Part shown: one piece after another, positions 31,920 to 40,052 of the stretch
Position numbering within the stretch: position 1 is the first letter of the stretch
How the letters are laid out: every line of letters begins with the position of its first letter
Assembly (NCBI GenBank): GCA_963734295.1
Contig: CAVTGS010000009.1
Span: forward strand, 1 to 64,000
Source of the DNA: JAEUMW01 sp963734295
GTDB taxonomy: Bacteria > Pseudomonadota > Gammaproteobacteria > Burkholderiales > JAEUMW01
Direction of reading: 5' to 3'
Length of the DNA: 64,000 nucleotides
Program-made: the position numbers and the translations under genes
Notes under the pieces: generated by a model
What the model was told of the DNA's origin: nothing
Database searches by the model: none
What the model saw: only the letters and a program-made list of their open reading frames with translations

Positions 31920-34900
31920 ATGGTGCCGCTTGCCAAAACCAGTCGTCCTAAGCTACCAGCGGTCTACCCGCGCGAGCGACTCTATCGGCTGTTGGATGAA
32001 GGTCGCGGCCAGCCCGTGGTGTGGATCAGTGGGCCGCCGGGGGCAGGCAAGACCACGCTCGCAGCAAGCTACCTGGAGCAGCGGAAACTACGCGCGCTGT
32101 GGTACCAGCTGGATGCGGGCGACGCCGATGCCGCGACCCTTTTCTATTACCTCCGGCTCGCGGCGGTCTCGGCGATGCCTCGTCGCAAGGTCCGCTTGCA
32201 GCTGCTGACGCCCGAATATCTACCCGATCTCTCCGCCTTTACGCACCGCTATTTCCGCGAGCTGTTCCGCCATCTCACTTCACCGTTTGTGCTGGTGTTG
32301 GACAACTTTCAGGATGCTGGTGCCGGCATCAACGGGATATTGCGCGATGCATGCGCCGAGATTCCCGATGGCGTGCAGGTGATGGCCTTGAGCCGCGCCG
32401 GATACCCCGGGGAGTTGTCGAGGTTCGCCATGAGCGGTGCGCTGACAAGTATTGGCTGGGACGAGTTGCGACTGGATGTGAATGAGGCGCGCGGCATCGC
32501 AACCCTCAAGGGCCGCGGGGCTGACGCCGACATCGACGCACTGCACGCGGCCTCCGCGGGCTGGGCCGCGGGCCTGACACTCCTGCTGGAGCACGCCAAA
32601 GCCGGCACCGTTCCTCCGCCAGAGCATTCGCAACAATTGGTGTTCGATTATTTCGCCGCCGAGTTTTTCGATCGCTTGCCGCTCGACACCCAAACACTTC
32701 TGATCCGCACGGCTTTCGTTCCGGGCATCACCGTCAACATGGCGGAAAAGCTGACTGGCAGATCGAATGCGGGCAAGCTGCTCGCGACGCTGCACCACCA
32801 GCATCTATTCACCGACGGCAGAGCGGAACCTCGCACCACCTACCAGTACCACGCGCTGTTCCGCGATTTCCTGCTCGCCCGCGGCCGCGAGCTATTGACC
32901 GCCGCGGAACGCGCCCGGCTGCAACGCCATTGCGCTAGCCTGCTGTGCGACGAGCATCAACTCGAGGGTGCCGTGGCCCTCTACATCGATTGTGGTGACT
33001 GGACCTCCGCGATCGAGCTGATCCTTCGCCAGGCGCCCTCGATGGTGGCGCAAGGCAGGACGACGACACTGGAGGGATGGATTCGCGCCCTGCCGCCTCC
33101 GCTGCTGCAAGAGGTGCCTTGGTTGGCCTATTGGCTAGGCGTCTCAAGGCTACCGTTCAATCCGCCTGAAGCGCGTTTGCTACTGGAAGAAACCTTTGAG
33201 CGCTCTAGGGCCCGCGGCGATACCACGGCGTCTCTACTTGCCTGCAGTGCGATTCTGCAGAGCTACGCTTTGGAATTTGGAGAGATGCATCCGATCGATC
33301 GCTGGGGTGAGGCGTTTTTGGCGCTAGCGGGGCGCGTCGACGCGTTCCCGGATGTCGAGATCGAGGTGCAGGCGATGTCCTCGCTTGCCGCCCTTTGCTT
33401 TCGGCCGGCCACCAATCTCAAGTTACTTGCGCACGCGGAGAGACGCACCGTGGAATTGCTGAGCCAAGTTCGTGATCCTCGGCAACGTATCATGCTCGCC
33501 AACTGTGCGAGCTGGTTCGCGGTGCATAGGGGCACATGGCGGCAGTTGCAGTGGCTTATCGATGAAGTCGACGCGGATATGAAGCATGCCGAGTTGGCGC
33601 CGATCGACTTGATTCAGTGGCGGGTCGTCAGCGCCGTCGGATACTGGCAGCGGGGTATGTTCGACCGCGCCTTTTCAAACGTCGAGCATGGGCTGCAGTT
33701 GGCGGAAGCGAGCGGGGTACGTGTGTGGGACGTCATGATTCATGGCCATGGCGCCTATGTCGCTTTGAACGCGGGGGATCTGTCACGGGCCAAGATCCAT
33801 CTTGCTGGGATGGAAGGCGCACTCAACTCTGCACGCCGGGGAGACGTGGGTCACTACCACTGGATAAAGTCCGCGTTGGCGTTATGTCTTGGTGATACAA
33901 CGGTCGCTCTCGCTTGCGCGAGAAAAAGCATGGAGATTTCCACCGCCCTCGGCGCCGCTTTCCCGACAGCGCAGACCCACATCGTGCTAGCACTCTCCCT
34001 TTGGGAGCATGGCGAGCACGCTCTTGCGCTCGAAGAAGTGGAAGAACTTCTCTCGTTTGCGCGGGTTGACTTCGACATCTTCAAGCACGCTGGCCTCATG
34101 CTCAAGGCTTACATGCTGCTGAACGACGGCGACAGGCAAGGGGGAATGGAGGCGCTCCGGGCTGGCCTGGCGTTGGGGAAGGAGGGCGGCCACGTGATCA
34201 TCGCACCGTGGGCGCATCCCCGTGTGATGCAGTCCCTGTGCGCCACCGCGTTGCAGGCAGGAGTCGAGGTGGATTACGTGCGGCAGCTCATCAAGCAACT
34301 CAACATTCGACCGCCGTCGGCAGAGATCCAAGCCTGGCCGTGGCCCATCAAAGTGTACGTTCTCGGCCGGTTTTCGGTCCTCAGAAATGACGTTCCCATC
34401 GAATTCTCGACCAAGGCGCAGAGAAAGCCCTTCGAGCTGTTGAAGGTGCTCATCGCCCTGGGCGGGCGGGAAATCGAGATCAGCCGAATCGCAAGCCTGG
34501 TCTGGCCGAACGCTGACGAAGCGGTTCGCGGCGCATTCGACGTTGCCCTCATGCGACTGCGCAAATTGCTCGGCAGCGATGAAGCACTCCTGCTTCACGA
34601 AGGCAAGCTAACGCTCAACGACCGCTACTGCTGGGTGGATGCCTGGGCATTCGAGCGCGCGGTAGGGATGCAGGGTGGCGACGGCTCCGAAAATCTTCTG
34701 AACCCCGTGCTGGATCTATACCGCGGCCATTTCCTCGACCGCGAGGCCTTGCAGCCGTGGATCGTGCCCATGCGTGACCGGCTGGCGGGAAAGTTTCTGC
34801 GCGCAGTGCTGACCCGGGGCTCCGCTCAGGAAGGCCGTGGACAATGGGAGGCCGCTGCCGATACCTATCGGCGTGGTCTGGAGCGGGACAACCTCGCCGA

Positions 34901-35060
34901 AGAGCTGTATCGGCGGCTCATGCATTGCGAGTGGCGTCAGGGCCACCAGGCGGAGGCCATCAACACCTATCGGCGCTGCCGCGAACTCCTGTCCATCGTT
35001 CTGGGCCTGAAGCCCGGTGCCGGAACGGAGGAGCTGTACCAAAGGATCAGGGCTGATTGA
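31920..35060 (+). CDS. STAND-type ATPase transcriptional regulator with BTAD domain
   Basis: 1046-residue MalT/SARP-like regulator. The NTPase has Walker A GPPGAGKTT (residues 38-46) and Walker B VLVLDNFQDA (about 121-130). A long helical-repeat region follows to about residue 800. The C-terminus has an OmpR-like winged helix (VYVLGRFSVLRNDVPIEF, GAFDVALMRLRKLLG) and a bacterial transcriptional activation domain with TPR-like helices (WEAAADTYRRGLERDNLAEE). Such proteins are ligand-triggered activators. It starts six bases after the large lipoprotein and lies upstream of the FadL and type I secretion genes, its possible targets. Confidence 0.85.
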   Translation: MVPLAKTSRPKLPAVYPRERLYRLLDEGRGQPVVWISGPPGAGKTTLAASYLEQRKLRALWYQLDAGDADAATLFYYLRLAAVSAMPRRKVRLQLLTPEYLPDLSAFTHRYFRELFRHLTSPFVLVLDNFQDAGAGINGILRDACAEIPDGVQVMALSRAGYPGELSRFAMSGALTSIGWDELRLDVNEARGIATLKGRGADADIDALHAASAGWAAGLTLLLEHAKAGTVPPPEHSQQLVFDYFAAEFFDRLPLDTQTLLIRTAFVPGITVNMAEKLTGRSNAGKLLATLHHQHLFTDGRAEPRTTYQYHALFRDFLLARGRELLTAAERARLQRHCASLLCDEHQLEGAVALYIDCGDWTSAIELILRQAPSMVAQGRTTTLEGWIRALPPPLLQEVPWLAYWLGVSRLPFNPPEARLLLEETFERSRARGDTTASLLACSAILQSYALEFGEMHPIDRWGEAFLALAGRVDAFPDVEIEVQAMSSLAALCFRPATNLKLLAHAERRTVELLSQVRDPRQRIMLANCASWFAVHRGTWRQLQWLIDEVDADMKHAELAPIDLIQWRVVSAVGYWQRGMFDRAFSNVEHGLQLAEASGVRVWDVMIHGHGAYVALNAGDLSRAKIHLAGMEGALNSARRGDVGHYHWIKSALALCLGDTTVALACARKSMEISTALGAAFPTAQTHIVLALSLWEHGEHALALEEVEELLSFARVDFDIFKHAGLMLKAYMLLNDGDRQGGMEALRAGLALGKEGGHVIIAPWAHPRVMQSLCATALQAGVEVDYVRQLIKQLNIRPPSAEIQAWPWPIKVYVLGRFSVLRNDVPIEFSTKAQRKPFELLKVLIALGGREIEISRIASLVWPNADEAVRGAFDVALMRLRKLLGSDEALLLHEGKLTLNDRYCWVDAWAFERAVGMQGGDGSENLLNPVLDLYRGHFLDREALQPWIVPMRDRLAGKFLRAVLTRGSAQEGRGQWEAAADTYRRGLERDNLAEELYRRLMHCEWRQGHQAEAINTYRRCRELLSIVLGLKPGAGTEELYQRIRAD

Positions 35061-35139
35061 CTGCATTGGCCGTCCGTTTCACCCCTCCGATCTCGTGAGC
35101 AGCGCGACGGGACCGGGAATCCCGAGGACGCGCAGCGGC

Positions 35140-36444
35140 ATGTGCCGTACATCGTCAACTGGTAGCGCGGTCGTTCGCACTTGCGGCGCCATGGCCCTGG
35201 GTCTCATTCCCTCGCTGGGCGCGGCCACCAATGGCCTCAATCTGATCGGCTACGGTGCGGAGTCGACGCTGATGGGTGGCGCCAGCATTCCGGTCGCACG
35301 CGATACTTCGGCGCTTAACACGAATCCGGCGGGACTCGCTCAGATCCAAGGGCGGCGCTTCGATGGCTACGGCACCCTGGTCCACGCGCAAGACGTCGCG
35401 CACCGGGATGTATTTGGCAACGACAAGGACGTGTCGAATCCGTTAATCGTGGTAGGCGGTTTGGGATACGCGCTGCGCCAGGATCGATCGCCCTTTGCGT
35501 TCGGCATCGGGTTCTTCGGTCAGGGCGGGGCTGGCGCTGTATACAAGGATCTCAACACTGCCTTTGGTACCCAGGACGAGCTCTGGTCGCTTTTCCGCAT
35601 CGTCAAGCTGACGCCGGGTGTTTCGTACTCGGTCACGGAATCGCTGTCGCTCGGGGCGAGCCTGGGCGTGATCTACGCCGATGCCCAGCAGAACGTCTTT
35701 CCGTATACGTCGTTCGTAAGTCCTTCGAATCCGGCGCAGTCGTTCTTCGGCTACACCCTGCGTGGCCTGCACTCGACCGACCTGGGGATCAAGCTGGGCG
35801 CGCTCTACCAAGCAACCGAAAGCCTGACGTTCGGCGCCGCTTACACGCACAAGACCCCGCTCACCCTCAAGGACGGCCACCTCACGGCGAACCTGAGCGC
35901 TGTCGGTCTCGGTAGGGTGACATACGGTCAGGTCAGCATCGGCGGCTTCGCGCTGCCATGCGAAATTGGCTTCGGGGTCGCCTGGAAACCCGCGGCATCA
36001 CTTCTGGTCGCATTGGAGGTCAACTGGCTGAACTGGGCGAATGCGCTCAAGAGCTCGACGCTGCGGGCCACCGAGCCAAACAACCCCGAGGCGCCTCCCG
36101 TCTTGCAGAACACCACTAGCCTCAACTGGCGCAACCAAACAGTTGTCGCGCTGGGGCTCGCCTATTCAATGAACGACGACACCACGCTCCTTGCCGGCTA
36201 CAACTACGGCCGCAATCCGATCCCGTCACAGACGACGAACCCCCTACTGGCGGCCATCACCAGCAACAGTCTGACATTCGGTGTAGAGCGCACAATGTCG
36301 CACGAGTGGACGGCTGTATTCGGCTTGGAATACGGCCTGCCCACACGGGTTACCTACACCAACCCGGAACTGCCCTTCGGCGCCGGGGCTCAGGAGCGCA
36401 ATGAGGTGATCGCGCTGCACTTCATGATGAGTCGGCGCTGGTAG
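35140..36444 (+). CDS. FadL/OmpP1-type outer-membrane transporter
   Basis: 434-residue outer-membrane barrel of the FadL family, which takes up long-chain fatty acids or other hydrophobic compounds. The signal peptide runs from the ATG at 35140 (preceded by GAGGA) to LGAATNG. The family N-terminal motif is present as SALNTNPAGLAQIQGRR. Barrel strands such as FAFGIGFFGQGGAGAV and LSLGASLGVIYADAQQN continue to the C-terminal ALHFMMSRRW. A rho-independent terminator follows, so the gene probably ends the transcription unit. Confidence 0.85.
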   Translation: MCRTSSTGSAVVRTCGAMALGLIPSLGAATNGLNLIGYGAESTLMGGASIPVARDTSALNTNPAGLAQIQGRRFDGYGTLVHAQDVAHRDVFGNDKDVSNPLIVVGGLGYALRQDRSPFAFGIGFFGQGGAGAVYKDLNTAFGTQDELWSLFRIVKLTPGVSYSVTESLSLGASLGVIYADAQQNVFPYTSFVSPSNPAQSFFGYTLRGLHSTDLGIKLGALYQATESLTFGAAYTHKTPLTLKDGHLTANLSAVGLGRVTYGQVSIGGFALPCEIGFGVAWKPAASLLVALEVNWLNWANALKSSTLRATEPNNPEAPPVLQNTTSLNWRNQTVVALGLAYSMNDDTTLLAGYNYGRNPIPSQTTNPLLAAITSNSLTFGVERTMSHEWTAVFGLEYGLPTRVTYTNPELPFGAGAQERNEVIALHFMMSRRW

Positions 36445-36506
36445 CTGATCCGCGAGTCCCTGACCGTCCCTGCACCAACACATCTGCTGGTAAACCTCCT
36501 CTGGCA

Positions 36507-36536
36507 AGCCTCCCGGCCCGTCGGCCGGGCTTCTTT
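36507..36536 (+). terminator. rho-independent terminator
   Basis: About 60 bases after the FadL stop. A perfect 7-base GC stem, CCCGGCC with GGCCGGG around a CGTC loop, is extended by AGCC with GGCT and followed by TTCTTT. It separates the FadL unit from the type I secretion operon. Confidence 0.8.
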
Positions 36537-36666
36537 GCGATTTGTTAGATATCGGTAAGAGCCTCGCGCCTGTCGCCTCCTACAATCGCCGTGCTCTTGG
36601 CGCTTCTCAACTTGCCAGCATCGATGGTCAAAGTGTGTAGCTGCTTTAACGCAACGGGAGTTCATC

Positions 36667-36960
36667 ATGGCCAAGATCTTCGGCGCGAGCAACAGTGAAA
36701 CCCTCACCGGGACAGCTTTTCCTGATCAGATTTTGGGTCGCTGCGGGGACGACTATCTCTATGGTCTTGAGGGCAACGATCAGTTGGATGGTGGAGCGGG
36801 CACCGACCTGCTCTATTTGGACTTGAGTGCGCAGGGGGCGGGGGTGGTCTTAGTTGACTGCTTCCGACTTCGTCCTGATCTGAGTGCCGGATCAGTCCGT
36901 GTGACCTTTGCTCGTGCGGCAAGGGGAGCAACGAGGCGGGCGGCGCGGAGCTGGAAGTGA
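36667..36960 (+). CDS. short RTX-motif protein at head of the secretion operon
   Basis: 97 residues starting MAKIFGASNSETLTGTAFPD. It holds two RTX-like nonapeptides (GLEGNDQLD, GGAGTDLLY) that would bind calcium, then a basic tail without motifs. The stop overlaps the GTG of the exporter gene as GTGA. It is either a truncated RTX substrate whose 3' part was lost or a coupling leader for the operon. The basic tail (RAARGATRRAARSWK) looks out of frame for an RTX protein, so a frameshifted remnant is plausible. Confidence 0.6.
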   Translation: MAKIFGASNSETLTGTAFPDQILGRCGDDYLYGLEGNDQLDGGAGTDLLYLDLSAQGAGVVLVDCFRLRPDLSAGSVRVTFARAARGATRRAARSWK

Positions 36961-38639
36961 GCCAATTGCTTGGAGACCTGTGGCCCCTGGTTAGAACCCA
37001 GGGGCTGTTTTCCTTCTTTATCAATCTGCTTTTTCTCGTGCCTGCGCTCTTTATGCTGCAGGTGTTCGATCGTGTGCTGCCCAGCAACAGCGAGGAGACC
37101 TTGATCGTGCTGCTGGTGGGGACACTCATTGCCTTGGGCGTGCTGCTCCTGCTCGACTATGTGCGCAGCCGCCTGCAGAACGTCCTTGGCGGTCTGGTCG
37201 ACGAGTATCTTTCACCCGCCGTGGTCAATTCCGTTGTCGCCAAGACCTCGCGCGGCGCGCCGATGCAAAGCGACGCCATCCGCGACGTCAACGCGCTGCG
37301 AAACCTGTTCTCTACGAGTGGGCTGATTGCCCTCTTCGACGCACCCTGGCTTGCGGTTTATGTGCTGGTCATCTTCGCCTTCCATCCCGCGCTAGGCTGG
37401 GCGGCACTGGCGTTTTCCATCTCGATGCTGGCCTTGGCCTGGTGCAACGACAAGCTGAGCCGCGCTTCGATAGAAGAGCTGCAACGAGAAGCGCGCCACG
37501 CGACCCGATACATGGAAGGCTCGTTGCGTAACGCCGAGGTCATCCAGGCCCTGGGCATGACGGACAATCTGCTCGTACGCTGGCGCGGTCTTCAAGAAAA
37601 GGTTTCCACCCTTCAGCGGAGAGCGAGCCGAACCGGCGTTCGCTTTGCCGCCGGCACCCGCTTCGTTCGCCAGACCATCCAGGTGCTCATGCTCGCCCTG
37701 GGCGCCCATCTCGTGCTCACCCAGCAAGCCTCTGCTGGCATCATGATCGCCACCACCATTTTGCTGGCGCGAGCGTTGCAGCCGGTCGAGCAACTGGTCG
37801 GAAATTGGAAAGTGCTGGGCGAGGGGCGCGCCGCCTTTCGGCGCCTGCGCGAGCTGTTCGGGGAGATGGATCGTGAACACTCGTGCATGGAATTGCCGCG
37901 TCCAACGGGGAGGCTGACCGTCGAAGCACTTTCCTACCGCGCGCCCGGGACGGACAAGCTTATCGTCGTTGCACTCTCCTTCGACCTGCAACCGGGGGAA
38001 GCGCTTGCCATCGTTGGCCCCAGCGCGGCGGGGAAATCGACGCTGGCGCGTTTGCTCACCGGAATCTGGCCGCCTACCACCGGCGTTATCCGTCTTGATG
38101 GTGCCGATGTGGCGCGGTGGTCCAGAGCGAGCCTGGGGCCTTGGATCGGCTACCTGCCGCAAGATGTGGAGTTGTTCGAGGGCACCGTGGCGGAGAACAT
38201 CGCCCGACTCGCTCAAGCCGATACCGAAGCCGTAGTCAGGGGGGCGCAAGACGCCAACGTGCACGACCTTGTTCTTGCTCTGCCGCAAGGCTACGACACC
38301 CAGGTGGGCGAGCAAGGCAACCGACTCTCGCCCGGGCAGCGGCAGCGCATTGCCCTTGCCCGCGCCCTCTACGGCGATCCGCGCCTGGTGATCCTCGATG
38401 AGCCCAATTCCAATTTGGACGGCGCCGGAGAGATGGCGCTCGCCGCCGCCGTAAGCGGGCTACGCAAGCGAGGGATCACCTCCATCGTCGTTACCCATCG
38501 CCCCTCGTTGATCGCGCACGTGGACAAGATCCTGGTGTTGGAAGCCGGCCGCATTCAACAGTACGGTCCCGCAGCCGAGGTCATGCGCTGGCTGCAGCGC
38601 AGTGCCCAAACCGCCGTGGCTGGCCGCAGCGCGGCATGA
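36957..38639 (+). CDS. type I secretion ABC exporter (PrtD family)
   Basis: 560-residue permease-ATPase of a type I secretion system, located in the inner membrane. The N-terminal transmembrane domain includes LFFLVPALFMLQVFDRVLPS-type sequence (about 21-44). The ATPase has Walker A GPSAAGKS (354-361), Q-loop YLPQDVEL (about 399-406), signature LSPGQRQR (457-464), Walker B LVILDEP (477-483) and switch His514. There is no N-terminal C39-like domain, as expected for PrtD. GTG start overlapping the preceding stop. It powers export of the RTX proteins encoded either side. Confidence 0.92.
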   Translation: MSQLLGDLWPLVRTQGLFSFFINLLFLVPALFMLQVFDRVLPSNSEETLIVLLVGTLIALGVLLLLDYVRSRLQNVLGGLVDEYLSPAVVNSVVAKTSRGAPMQSDAIRDVNALRNLFSTSGLIALFDAPWLAVYVLVIFAFHPALGWAALAFSISMLALAWCNDKLSRASIEELQREARHATRYMEGSLRNAEVIQALGMTDNLLVRWRGLQEKVSTLQRRASRTGVRFAAGTRFVRQTIQVLMLALGAHLVLTQQASAGIMIATTILLARALQPVEQLVGNWKVLGEGRAAFRRLRELFGEMDREHSCMELPRPTGRLTVEALSYRAPGTDKLIVVALSFDLQPGEALAIVGPSAAGKSTLARLLTGIWPPTTGVIRLDGADVARWSRASLGPWIGYLPQDVELFEGTVAENIARLAQADTEAVVRGAQDANVHDLVLALPQGYDTQVGEQGNRLSPGQRQRIALARALYGDPRLVILDEPNSNLDGAGEMALAAAVSGLRKRGITSIVVTHRPSLIAHVDKILVLEAGRIQQYGPAAEVMRWLQRSAQTAVAGRSAA

Positions 38640-38648
38640 GAGGCACGC

Positions 38649-40001
38649 ATGTCAACGAGTGCTCTGCAGATGCCCGCGGTTCTCTCTCCTGCGGTTGCTT
38701 CCGCCAGCGGCTGTGCGGCGGAGGCGTCACGGCTAGTGCGGCTGGGCTGGGGAATCATTCTTGGTGCCGTCGTTCCGTTGGCGGTGTGGATGTGCCTGGC
38801 CCCCTTGAGCATGGCGGTAGTCGCTCCTGCCTTCGTGAAGGTGGACCTGAGCCGCCGCCCGGTGCAGCACCTGGAAGGCGGCATCGTGCGCGAGGCGCTC
38901 GTGCGCGACGGGCAGCAAGTCGTGGCAGGCGAACCGGTCGTCATACTCGGTGATGTGCGCGTGGACGCCGATCGCAACCGTCTGGAATACCGGGTGAAGG
39001 TCGAGCGTGCAGCCTTGATTCGGCTGGAAGCTGAACAAGCCTTGGCATCCAGTCTCGCCTTTCCCGCCGATCTCGAGACGGCACGTCAGCAAGACCAGCG
39101 AATCGAGGAAGTATTGCGCAAGGAAGCGGCGCTGTTCGCGTCGCGCCGCGAGTCGCTCATGAGCGCTGTACAACTGTTGAAGAGTCAGCGCGGCAAGGTC
39201 GAGAAGGAAATCGCCGCGCTCCGAGCGCAGATACAGCAAGCGGAAAACTCCCTCAGACTACAAACCAAAGATCTCGAAGCGAATCGCAAACTGCTCAATG
39301 ACCACTTCATCTCGTCAGCGCGGCTTGCGCAACTGGAAGCAGCAGTCGCGGACTACGCCTCCAAGCTGGAGGAGCGGCGCTCGGAGCTCGCCCGCGCCGA
39401 GCAGCGTTTGGTGGACGCGGATCTCAAGATCAACTCGTCTCGCAACGAGTATCTGCAAGGCGCCAGTGACCAGCTAAAGGTGACCGCCGCGCGCCTGGGG
39501 GAGATCGAGCAGGAACTTCGCAAGTCGCAGGATGAAGCTGCCCGCCAGGTGGTCACTGCGCCCGCCAGCGGTCAGATTATCGAGCTTCGCTTCACCACAC
39601 CCGGAGCGGTGGTACATCCGGGCGAGCCTATCGCCGAGATCGTACCCACCGACGTAAAGCTCCTCATCGAGGCGCATATCCGTCCCGAGGAGATCAATTA
39701 CGTGAGCCAAGGTCAGCGCGCACGTATCCGATTCACCGCTTTCAAGTATCGCAATGGCGCGATGGCAGAGGGCGCTGTCTCGTACGTTTCGGCGGATCGG
39801 CTGATCGACCGGGCCACCAATCTGCCCTATTACGTCGCGTCCATTGCCGCCGATCCCGCTTCGCTCAAAAAGAGTGGCGCGTTGAAGCTGCAAGCTGGCA
39901 TGCCAGCCGAGGTCTATATCCAAGGGGCGAGTTACACACCCCTGCAATACTTGCTCGAGCCGATCACAAGCACGATCAGGAAAGCCGGACGGGAGATATA
40001 G
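38649..40001 (+). CDS. type I secretion periplasmic adaptor (HlyD family)
   Basis: 450-residue membrane-fusion protein linking the ABC exporter to an outer-membrane channel. One transmembrane helix (about 33-56), the lipoyl-domain entry VQHLEGGIVREALVRDGQ, a long coiled-coil hairpin (about 150-290) and a C-terminal beta-domain (VVTAPASGQIIELRF, IRPEEINYVSQGQRARIRF) are all visible. It starts 9 bases after the exporter stop. No TolC-type outer-membrane component is encoded in the window, so a TolC encoded elsewhere is needed. Confidence 0.92.
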   Translation: MSTSALQMPAVLSPAVASASGCAAEASRLVRLGWGIILGAVVPLAVWMCLAPLSMAVVAPAFVKVDLSRRPVQHLEGGIVREALVRDGQQVVAGEPVVILGDVRVDADRNRLEYRVKVERAALIRLEAEQALASSLAFPADLETARQQDQRIEEVLRKEAALFASRRESLMSAVQLLKSQRGKVEKEIAALRAQIQQAENSLRLQTKDLEANRKLLNDHFISSARLAQLEAAVADYASKLEERRSELARAEQRLVDADLKINSSRNEYLQGASDQLKVTAARLGEIEQELRKSQDEAARQVVTAPASGQIIELRFTTPGAVVHPGEPIAEIVPTDVKLLIEAHIRPEEINYVSQGQRARIRFTAFKYRNGAMAEGAVSYVSADRLIDRATNLPYYVASIAADPASLKKSGALKLQAGMPAEVYIQGASYTPLQYLLEPITSTIRKAGREI

Positions 40002-40052
40002 GCAGAGAGCGCTCGCTTTGAGTCACGAGCACATATTCCAACGGAGGCCACC

